18,997 nucleotides of DNA, taken from CAZFCK01 sp964517355. GTDB lineage: Bacteria > Desulfobacterota > Desulfovibrionia > Desulfovibrionales > Desulfovibrionaceae. Where the stretch lies: assembly GCA_964517355.1 (NCBI GenBank), contig CAZFCK010000082.1:1-18997 (forward strand). The letters are read 5' to 3'. Of this stretch, positions 13,386 to 18,997 are shown piece after piece (the stretch's first letter is position 1; each line of letters begins with the position of its first letter). The notes beneath the pieces were generated by a model that ran no database searches, was not told the origin of the DNA, and worked only from the letters and a program-made list of their open reading frames with translations. Both the position numbers and the translations under genes were made by a program.

Positions 13386-14498
13386 ATAGAGTTCGGAAAC
13401 GTTCCTCATCAGCTCGGAGATCTCCAGATGCTGCGGGCAGGCTTCCTCGCACGCCCGGCAGGCGATGCAGTCCGAGGCCTTGCCGTGTTCGGAGGCCAGG
13501 TTCAGGTAGTAGACGAACTGGCTGGAGATGTTGTCCGTGGTGGCGCGCCTGGAGCTGTTGTAGAGGGCGAAGTAGTCCGGAATGGGGATGTCGTTGGGAC
13601 AATGCTCCACGCAGTACCTGCAGTTGGTGCAGGAGATGGCCGTATCCGCGTTGATCAGGTCGGTCACCTTGGCGATGATCGCGTATTCCTCATCGCTCAA
13701 CGGCTGGAAATCATCCATGTACGAGGTGTTGTCCAAGACCTGTTCCATGGTGTTCATGCCGCTCAGGACCATGAACACGCCCTCCTGGCTGGCCGCGTAG
13801 CGGATGGCCCAGGACGGGATGGAGGCCTCGGGGGCGTGGGCCTTCATCATCGCCTCCGCAGCGGCGGGAACCCGGACCAGATTGCCCCCTTTGCAGGGTT
13901 CCATGACCACTATCGGCATGCCGTATTTCCGGGCCACCTCGTGACAGCGCCGTGACTGGATGCCGGGGTTCTCCCAATCAATGTAGTTGATCTGCAACTG
14001 CACGAAATCCAGGTCCTGATGATGGGCGGCCAGGATCTCGTCCAGCAATTCCGGGGTGTCGTGGAAGGACATCCCCACGTTGCGAATCCAGCCTTCCTTT
14101 TTCTTCCGCCGCACGAATCCGAAGGAATCGTATTCGAGCGCCTGCCGGTAGGCGTTGGCGCCGATGTTGTGCAGCAGGTAGTAATCAAAAAACTCCACGC
14201 CGCATTTTTCCAGCTGTTCGCTGAAGATCGCCTCGTGATCCTCCTCGGCCTTGAGCATCCGGGGCGGCAGCTTGGTGGCCAGGAGAAAGGAAGCCCTCGG
14301 ATGGCGCTTGACCAGGGCTTCCCTGACGAATTCCTCGCTCTTGTAGCCGTGATAGGCCAGGGCCGTATCGAAATAGGTGAACCCCTTTTCCAGAAAGGCG
14401 TCGAACAACGCGCACAATGTTTTCACGTCCACTGCCGTCTGATCGTCCTTGTGCAGCAAGGGCAATCGCATGCAGCCGAATCCGAATTTCTTCATCAT
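13356..14498 (-). CDS. Aldo/keto reductase with C-terminal 2x[4Fe-4S] ferredoxin domain
   Basis: This 380-residue fusion has an aldo/keto reductase barrel and, from about residue 285, a ferredoxin-like tail. The catalytic tetrad is visible as Asp44 and Tyr49 (FDTALAY), Lys76 (LATK) and His110 (YYLLHN). The tail carries two typical motifs, CTNCRYCVEHCP (290-301) and CIACRACEEACP (344-355). The enzyme reduces aldehydes or ketones; the clusters suggest electrons from ferredoxin or transfer between NAD(P)H and clusters. The start at 14496-14498 is chosen over TTG 14505-14507 because AGGA lies 9 bases upstream of the ATG. It is divergent from an AraC-type regulator that resembles YqhC, which in E. 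coli senses aldehydes and drives an aldo/keto reductase. That is good support for an aldehyde-responsive pair. Confidence 0.94.
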   Translation of the reverse strand: MMKKFGFGCMRLPLLHKDDQTAVDVKTLCALFDAFLEKGFTYFDTALAYHGYKSEEFVREALVKRHPRASFLLATKLPPRMLKAEEDHEAIFSEQLEKCGVEFFDYYLLHNIGANAYRQALEYDSFGFVRRKKKEGWIRNVGMSFHDTPELLDEILAAHHQDLDFVQLQINYIDWENPGIQSRRCHEVARKYGMPIVVMEPCKGGNLVRVPAAAEAMMKAHAPEASIPSWAIRYAASQEGVFMVLSGMNTMEQVLDNTSYMDDFQPLSDEEYAIIAKVTDLINADTAISCTNCRYCVEHCPNDIPIPDYFALYNSSRRATTDNISSQFVYYLNLASEHGKASDCIACRACEEACPQHLEISELMRNVSELYDNGPGLPTR

Positions 14499-14997
14499 GT
14501 CCAGCAATCCTTTTCTTGCTCAGCTGAGGTTCGCTTCCGGCGCCGCTTGTCGATGCACCGCAATGCCCAGGGCGGCTGAAACGTGCGCGGATTGGCCCGC
14601 GCCTGTGCTTTCGGCAGAGGAGACGCCAGAGGCCTTCAGGCACGCCGAGGCGCGATCAAACGCCCCGCTGTGCGCGACGCGCCCCCCCGCCGGGGGCGAT
14701 CAGAACTTTCTTGCCGTATTCGCTTGCGGCCCGCTCCAATCGCCCCGGGTTGCAGCATGCACAACGCATCGCTCGCCTCCATGATCAGTTTTTCGCATGA
14801 AAACTATTATTGTGCATGGTTCAGGATGAATACCGTGTGGGGCGATCCCGATCCCTGACCTGCTTTTTACGCCGCCCCAAGCAAAAACCGATAGATCATT
14901 CCTCTTGGATTGTTGCCTGATCGTCCAACTTGCCCCACAAACATGTTGTTCGCGGCCGCCCGGTTCTGATAGGAAGAATAGAAACCGGAGGATGCAA
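14499..14997. other. 500-bp divergent spacer, possibly with decayed coding sequence
   Basis: This lies between the aldo/keto reductase (minus) and the AraC-type regulator (plus). The half next to the reductase (14520-14760) is GC-rich, and the half next to the regulator is AT-rich. On the minus strand short peptides can be read in several frames, for example LERAASEYGKKVLIAPGGG, but none is a whole gene with a ribosome binding site. It may be the eroded remnant of a gene, plus the promoters of both neighbours. No operator stands out. Confidence 0.3.
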
Positions 14998-15921
14998 ATG
15001 AGCAGTCGAAGCACTGAGGACACCGGCGCCCTGGGCGCCTCGCTCCGCTTACTGGCGGATCATATTTCCCGCTGGACCGCAAAGTATTCCCGGCTGGAAA
15101 CAAACGTTCCCGGTCTGCTGCTCGTCAAATACGAAGCGCCCACGGAACCGATGAGCGGGATGTACGAACCCTGTATCTGCCTCGTCGCGCAAGGGGCGAA
15201 GCGCGTCTTGCTTGGAGAAGAGGAATACGTCTACGATGCGAACCACTACCTGATTTCATCCGTGGGATTGCCCGTGGTGGCGAATGTCGTCGAGGCAAGC
15301 AAGGAAGTTCCGCTTCTGGGACTGGTGTTGAAACTCGACCTGCGCGTCGTGGCGCAATTGATGGTGGACAGCAGCCTGCCCCACCCTCGTGCAAGGCAAT
15401 CGGGGCGGGGCCTGGCCGTCAGCGAGGTCTGCCCGCCGCTGCTGAACGCCTTCCAGCGATTGCTCGATCTGTTGGACCACCCCGAAGACATTCCGATTCT
15501 CGCGCCGCTCGTCCACAAGGAAATCCTGTATCGCCTTCTGGTGGGCGAGCAGGGACCGCGACTGCGGCAGATGGCATCCGCCGGGAGCCACAGCAATCAG
15601 ATAGCACGCGCCATAGACTGGCTGCGGGACAATTACTCCCAACAACTCAAGGTGGAAAACCTGGCAAAGCAGCTGGGAATGAGCCCTTCGACATTCCATC
15701 ATCATTTCCGTGCAGTGACGGCAATGAGTCCGTTGCAGTACCAGAAGTGGATGCGCCTGCACGAGGCCAGACGGCTCATGCTCACGGAGCGGCAGGACGC
15801 CGCGAGCGCGGCGATTCAGGTGGGCTACGAGAGCCCGTCGCAATTCAGCCGCGAATACCGCCGCCAGTTCGGCGCTCCGCCCTTGCGGGACATCAAGAGG
15901 TTGCAGACAACGGCCTCTTGA
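14998..15921 (+). CDS. AraC-family transcriptional regulator, YqhC-like
   Basis: This 307-residue regulator has an N-terminal AraC_N-type domain (about 45-200, with SGMYEPCICLVAQGAKRVLLGE) and a C-terminal double helix-turn-helix (about 205-305). The latter includes LKVENLAKQLGMSPSTFHHH, and the family signature GYESPSQFSREYRRQFG near residue 280. The ATG at 14998-15000 is chosen because GGAGG lies 6 bases upstream. Its divergent partner is an aldo/keto reductase, the same pairing as E. coli YqhC with its aldehyde reductase targets. Cysteine in YEPCICL could be a sensing residue, but this is inference. The gene is monocistronic. Confidence 0.93.
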   Translation: MSSRSTEDTGALGASLRLLADHISRWTAKYSRLETNVPGLLLVKYEAPTEPMSGMYEPCICLVAQGAKRVLLGEEEYVYDANHYLISSVGLPVVANVVEASKEVPLLGLVLKLDLRVVAQLMVDSSLPHPRARQSGRGLAVSEVCPPLLNAFQRLLDLLDHPEDIPILAPLVHKEILYRLLVGEQGPRLRQMASAGSHSNQIARAIDWLRDNYSQQLKVENLAKQLGMSPSTFHHHFRAVTAMSPLQYQKWMRLHEARRLMLTERQDAASAAIQVGYESPSQFSREYRRQFGAPPLRDIKRLQTTAS

Positions 15922-15980
15922 AGCCGGGTCACGCCCCTCCTGGCGGAACGTGGGGCAGAACCCATAATATTCACCGCCAA

Positions 15981-16628
15981 TCAGCTCTGGCGATAGCGCA
16001 TTTTCGCCTTTGGATACGGCTCATCAGGACCGCCCTGCCTCGTTTCCCAAGCGTCACACACCATCTCACGCAACAAATTTCTCTGTGCCTGGACTATCTG
16101 CTCCACAACCTGCTTCTGAACCTCCTCGCCGAACCCCCCAAGTTCATGAAAAACATCAGACTCCAAACTCCTTGGATCCACCAGTGAGTCGGCAGCACGA
16201 AGGGCTTCGTCCAGGTCCGCAACATATCCTTCGAAATTGAGGCAGATCTCACTCATCTTGTATTTTCCATGATCACGGTCGAATTCGAATTCAAAGGACA
16301 TGTCAAAGGCGAATTGTTCAGCCAAACCTGAATAATCGATGTCGTCAAGATCCACTACCGGCTCCGACACATTTGTTCGGATAATGACCTTGCTTTCGGG
16401 GTCATACGAATAAGACTCCGTTCTGGCGCTGAAAGCGGACATCGCGAGCCCCGCGACATAAGATCCCCCCAAAATGGAGGAATGGCGTTCCATATCGAAA
16501 GTCAGCACCCCATATTGTGTATCAACGTTGTAGGCCCGCTCCAGTACTTTCTTTGCGGTGAGCCCCGTTTCATAGTCTTGTTTGATAGTGTGCAGGTGCT
16601 CGATCAAGTCGAAAAAATAATCATCCAT
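15981..16628 (-). CDS. Hypothetical protein, acidic, cytoplasmic
   Basis: This 215-residue protein belongs to no family I recognise. It has no signal peptide and no long transmembrane helix, and it is acidic, with many Asp and Glu from about residue 90 to 130. A short small-residue stretch (GGSYVAGLAMSAF) lies near 55-67. The C-terminus is basic and ends KAKMRYRQS; its codons run through a 17-bp sequence (15994-16010) identical to the end of the 106-bp repeat. The ATG at 16626-16628 is chosen because AAGGAG lies 7 bases upstream; an ATG two codons earlier is too close to it. It stands alone, convergent with the AraC-type regulator and divergent from a flavoprotein gene. Confidence 0.8.
   Translation of the reverse strand: MDDYFFDLIEHLHTIKQDYETGLTAKKVLERAYNVDTQYGVLTFDMERHSSILGGSYVAGLAMSAFSARTESYSYDPESKVIIRTNVSEPVVDLDDIDYSGLAEQFAFDMSFEFEFDRDHGKYKMSEICLNFEGYVADLDEALRAADSLVDPRSLESDVFHELGGFGEEVQKQVVEQIVQAQRNLLREMVCDAWETRQGGPDEPYPKAKMRYRQS
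15994..16010 (-). repeat. 17-bp fragment of the 106-bp repeat inside a coding sequence
   Basis: Bases 15994-16010 equal 8045-8061, the terminal part of the 106-bp repeat. The hypothetical gene reads through it, giving KAKMRY near its C-terminus. A chance match of this length in a 19-kb window is unlikely, so it may be the scar of an old insertion. Confidence 0.5.
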
Positions 16629-16952
16629 GACCATGCTCCTTGTGTCCGGGTGTGTGATTCGGAAAGCCCTCTCTCACTGCGATTAGAACCCGACGATATA
16701 ATTCGCCACTTGTCAATGGTGATGCGAAACCGGTGGTGCAACACCGGGTGGCCTTGACGCGATTCCCTCAAAATATGGTGAGCTTGGCTTTCAAATCATA
16801 TTTGTGACTCGGCTGGTATATTGTTCTCGCTTTTTGGTGTATGTTGGCATGGCAGGCAGCCGCTTGAGCTTTTCGAGGACTCGGCCCGTTCGGGGGGCAT
16901 TTCGGACAAGCCGCCTCTTATTTCAACTCCACGGCCACAAGGAGGGCGGACG
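16629..16952. other. Divergent spacer
   Basis: This 324-bp spacer lies between the hypothetical gene and the second flavoprotein gene. I see no credible gene. A CCGGTG/CACCGG inverted repeat lies around 16728-16746. A minus-strand TTGACA is present near 16711-16716 but lacks a well-spaced -10. Promoters are not clear. Confidence 0.35.
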
Positions 16953-17582
16953 ATGCGCGTTCTGGCGATTATGGGCAGCCCCCGACGGGGGCGGGCCACG
17001 GACCAGTTGGTGGACAGGGCCATCGAGGGCTTTCTAGCCGAAGCGCCCCATGCGGTGACGCAAAAATTGTGTCTGGCGGAAAAAAACATCGGGCATTGCA
17101 AAAACTGTCTGGTCTGCCGGGACAACCTGGAGGCCACACCCTACGCCCCTTGCGTGCAGCGCGACGACATGGCCCCCATCCTTGACGAACTGGCCCGCAC
17201 CGACGCCCTGATCCTCGGCACCCCGGTGCATATGGGCCAGGTCACGTCGCTCATGCTGACCTTTCTGGAGCGCATCTGCTGGACGTTCGCCAAGCCCACG
17301 AGGCGCGTGCTGACTGTCTCCGGATGCCCCTTGCCGCGTACGGACAAGCGGCGCACGGCCGTGATCATCGCTGTGTCGGGCATCGTGCCGCCGCTTCTGC
17401 GCCGCTTGTGCGACGACGCCACCCCGCTCCTGCGCCAAGCCATCAAGGATTCCCTGAACTGCGCCACGGTCGGCAGCATGTACGCGGGGGCGGTGGAACG
17501 CCGGGGCCTCGCCCCCTATCTCCCCAAGGCCTACGCCCTTGGCCGCCGTCTGGCGTCGTCCAGCCACTCCTCCCGGGAATAA
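16953..17582 (+). CDS. Second iron-sulfur flavoprotein-like NADPH-dependent FMN reductase family protein
   Basis: This 209-residue flavodoxin-fold protein has the FMN loop IMGSPRRGRATDQ (6-18) and a cysteine motif at Cys49, Cys52, Cys55 and Cys67 (C-X2-C-X2-C-X11-C). The last gap is longer than usual for iron-sulfur flavoproteins, so the fourth ligand is less certain; Cys40 is an alternative. LGTPVHMGQVTSLMLTFLER (about 89-108) is the second FMN-contact region. The ATG at 16953-16955 has GGAGGG about 6 bases upstream and starts the fold. It is probably a cytoplasmic electron-transfer or stress protein of an anaerobe. No regulator adjoins it. It is not a tandem copy of 10794-11408: the two share fold and motif but differ widely in sequence. 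Confidence 0.9.
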   Translation: MRVLAIMGSPRRGRATDQLVDRAIEGFLAEAPHAVTQKLCLAEKNIGHCKNCLVCRDNLEATPYAPCVQRDDMAPILDELARTDALILGTPVHMGQVTSLMLTFLERICWTFAKPTRRVLTVSGCPLPRTDKRRTAVIIAVSGIVPPLLRRLCDDATPLLRQAIKDSLNCATVGSMYAGAVERRGLAPYLPKAYALGRRLASSSHSSRE

Positions 17583-17591
17583 GGCGCCCCG

Positions 17592-17610
17592 CGATACGTT
17601 CTGCGTATCG
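17592..17610 (+). terminator. Hairpin after the second flavoprotein gene
   Basis: CGATACG (17592-17598) pairs perfectly with CGTATCG (17604-17610) around a 5-nt loop, 9 bp after the stop codon. Only TGTTCC follows, so it is a weak intrinsic terminator at best. An eroded CCTTTTTCAAAA element lies further on at 17633-17660. Confidence 0.4.
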
Positions 17611-17705
17611 TGTTCCACTGACGGGGTGCGGGGGGAGAACCTTTTTCAAAAACTTCAGCCCTTGGGCGCGGTCGTATCGCGCCTTGGAGATGAAGAGAGC
17701 AGCGC

Positions 17706-17726
17706 TGATTTCCCCCCGGGAAATCA
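17706..17726. terminator. Hairpin between convergent genes
   Basis: TGATTTCCC (17706-17714) pairs with GGGAAATCA (17718-17726) around CCC, without mismatch. It lies between the flavoprotein gene and the Lrp-type gene, which converge on it, so it may end transcription from either side. There is no long T-tract. Confidence 0.35.
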
Positions 17727-17764
17727 TCCTTAAATATACCAGAAAGGGAAAATGGCATTATACT

Positions 17765-18217
17765 TTACAACGATAACCGTCTGTCCTCAATTATACTTTT
17801 CATAACAAGGGTTGATATGAGCCGTTGGACGTTGGGTAAGGCGGAAAGCTGCTCGTCATAGAGTTTTTGGAAGGCCTGAAGATCACGTGTGACAACATGG
17901 AGAATATAATCAGGATCTCCGAACAGTCGTTGCGCGCTTATTATTTCAGGCACACTAACTACAGCGCTTTCAAACGCCTCGACGGCATGGCTGCTGCTCT
18001 CGCGAAGCGTGACAAAAACGATGGCTGCAAAATTCAGGCCCAAGGCGCTTGGTTCGAGATGGGCGCGATAGCCTCTGATAACACCGGACTGCTCAAGCGC
18101 GCGCAACCGGCGATGGCATGGCGAAAGGCTGAGTCCTACCCGGTCTGCCAGATCGGTGACAGAAAGTCGCCCATCCAACTGAAGCTCAGCAAGAATCTTG
18201 CGGTCAATCTCGTCCAT
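17765..18217 (-). CDS. Lrp/AsnC-family transcriptional regulator
   Basis: This 150-residue protein has full family length. It begins MDEIDRKILAELQLDGRLSV, with the helix-turn-helix at about residues 18-45 (DLADRVGLSLSPCHRRLRAL). A RAM (ligand-binding) domain follows from about 65 to 145, including FGDPDYILHVVTRD near residue 99. Members form octamers or dimers that sense amino acids. It is divergent from a LysE/RhtB-type exporter, a common pairing in which the regulator turns on export when the amino acid is abundant. Start ATG 18215-18217 is clear by homology, though the ribosome binding site is weak. The ligand cannot be told. Confidence 0.95.
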   Translation of the reverse strand: MDEIDRKILAELQLDGRLSVTDLADRVGLSLSPCHRRLRALEQSGVIRGYRAHLEPSALGLNFAAIVFVTLRESSSHAVEAFESAVVSVPEIISAQRLFGDPDYILHVVTRDLQAFQKLYDEQLSALPNVQRLISTLVMKSIIEDRRLSL

Positions 18218-18283
18218 TGAGAAAATTATTCCATTTTTCTCTGATTTTTAAAAAAAATAGCAAGCACATTCCAACAAAACAAG

Positions 18284-18289
18284 TATATT
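18284..18289 (+). promoter_or_regulatory. Candidate -10 of the LysE-type exporter gene
   Basis: TATATT lies in an AT-rich stretch 43 bp before the start codon. No convincing -35 is seen at the usual distance, as often happens with promoters activated by an Lrp-type regulator. Confidence 0.35.
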
Positions 18290-18291
18290 AA

Positions 18292-18323
18292 TCCTCCAAC
18301 TAACGCAAATAATAGTTGGAGGA
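18292..18323 (+). promoter_or_regulatory. Perfect 11-bp palindrome that covers the ribosome binding site of the exporter gene
   Basis: TCCTCCAACTA (18292-18302) and TAGTTGGAGGA (18313-18323) pair without mismatch around a 10-nt loop. The right arm includes the Shine-Dalgarno GGAGG (18318-18322), 9 bases before ATG 18332, and the left arm is a perfect anti-Shine-Dalgarno. In RNA it would mask the ribosome binding site; in DNA it could be an operator for the divergent Lrp-type regulator. Confidence 0.6.
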
Positions 18324-18331
18324 CTTGGACT

Positions 18332-18949
18332 ATGCCAATAGAAAGCATCATCACTTTTTGGGGAATTTCTTTTCTGCTCGTGTGGACTCCGGGAATGGAT
18401 TGGGCCTACACAATCTCGGCGGGAATGCGTAACCGGATGGTGGCGCCCGCGGTTTCGGGAATATTAATCGGCTACCTGCTCATCACGGCAATCATCGCCG
18501 TAGGCGTGGGCGCTTTCGTTTCACGAAATCAGATCGTCATGACCGCGATAACGGTCTTGGGCTCGTTCTACTTGATCTTCGTCGGCATCAACATGATTAT
18601 GCGCCCTTCCGTACCGTGCGCGGGTGAAGCCCGCGGGCAAGACTCGTGGGCACGTTGGACAATCAACGGCATTGGGGTCAGCGGGCTTAACCCCAAAGGT
18701 CTTCTGCTTTTTCTGGCTTTGCTGCCCCAATTCACCGACACCGCGTCCTCCTGGCCCGTCCCGATACAGATCATTATGCTGGGGTTGGTTCACACGATCA
18801 GCTGCGGCGTCGTCTATCTGCTTGTCGGCTATTGCTCCAAGGCGGTGCTGCATGCCCGTCCCCGAGCCGCACGGCTCGTCAGCCGTTTTTCCGGGGTAGC
18901 GATGACGTTAGCCGCCATCTATTTATTTATGGAACAGGTCGTGCTTTAG
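18332..18949 (+). CDS. LysE/RhtB-family amino-acid exporter
   Basis: This 205-residue inner-membrane protein has the size and plan of the LysE/RhtB superfamily: about six hydrophobic segments. The conserved N-terminal motif reads FLLVWTPGMDWAYTISAGMR, and the middle has GVSGLNPKGLLLFLALLPQF. It exports an amino acid or derivative with proton exchange. The start ATG follows GGAGG by 9 bases, and that site lies in a perfect palindrome. It is divergent from an Lrp-type regulator. The TAG stop (18947-18949) is the first three bases of the third copy of the 106-bp repeat. The exported amino acid is unknown. Confidence 0.94.
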   Translation: MPIESIITFWGISFLLVWTPGMDWAYTISAGMRNRMVAPAVSGILIGYLLITAIIAVGVGAFVSRNQIVMTAITVLGSFYLIFVGINMIMRPSVPCAGEARGQDSWARWTINGIGVSGLNPKGLLLFLALLPQFTDTASSWPVPIQIIMLGLVHTISCGVVYLLVGYCSKAVLHARPRAARLVSRFSGVAMTLAAIYLFMEQVVL

Positions 18950-18997
18950 AGCATCTCACGCTTGAAAAGCGCTAGATGCTCTTATGCATTTCCCTGG
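18947..18997 (+). repeat. 106-bp three-hairpin repeat, copy C (cut by the window end)
   Basis: The first 51 bp match copy A exactly (6013-6063) in the same orientation. The first hairpin is complete. The element begins at the TAG stop of the exporter gene. Confidence 0.88.

Noticed and set aside
13278..13955. Open frame of 225 codons on the plus strand
   Set aside because: It is a shadow of the aldo/keto reductase tail, whose two ferredoxin motifs are certain.
14583..14858. 91-codon plus-strand frame before the AraC-type gene
   Set aside because: It is Arg/Ala-rich shadow sequence, with no start signal and no similarity I recognise.
17034..17618. Open frame of 194 codons on the minus strand
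   Set aside because: It is antisense to the second flavoprotein gene, without a ribosome binding site or family features.

Overview
This window looks like a chromosomal accessory region of a strict or near-strict anaerobe. The coding sequences are GC-rich, while the intergenic spacers are AT-rich and crowded with hairpins. Several products are oxygen-sensitive: a double-cubane-cluster type reductase with its ATP-driven activator, two iron-sulfur flavoproteins of the Isf type, and an aldo/keto reductase carrying a ferredoxin tail. My best guess is a sulfate-reducing deltaproteobacterium of the Desulfovibrio group. This is inferred from gene content and general look, since there is no rRNA or other marker here.

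Region 1 (about 205-5571, minus strand) is one apparent operon. In transcription order it holds an operator-like palindrome, an activase ATPase, a 2-hydroxyacyl-CoA dehydratase/double-cubane family reductase, an ABC ATPase, a permease, a periplasmic substrate-binding protein, and a small exported protein of unknown function. The genes are closely spaced or overlap. The operon reads as import of an unknown small solute followed by an ATP-boosted, low-potential reduction of it. The substrate-binding gene has one in-frame TGA at codon 199, where relatives typically have Trp. The rest of the frame is intact, and a hairpin follows the TGA.

Region 2 (5572-8236) holds an exported alpha/beta hydrolase, a 75-residue membrane-anchored protein, and long spacers full of inverted repeats. 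Two identical 106-bp copies of a three-hairpin repeat lie here in opposite orientation. A third copy begins at 18947 and runs off the window, and a 17-bp fragment sits at 15994.

Region 3 (8237-10481) is a P1B-like metal P-type ATPase with a good Fur-box match upstream. Region 4 (10543-18949) is a series of regulator/effector pairs: HxlR with an iron-sulfur flavoprotein, an AraC-type (YqhC-like) regulator with an Fe-S aldo/keto reductase, and Lrp/AsnC with a LysE-type exporter. Between them are a lipoprotein metallo-beta-lactamase-fold hydrolase, an unknown cytoplasmic protein and a second iron-sulfur flavoprotein. These pairs suggest responses to electrophiles, redox change and amino acids.

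A perfect 50-bp inverted repeat links base 1-50 with 10676-10725. No rRNA, tRNA, CRISPR array, transposase or integrase was recognised.
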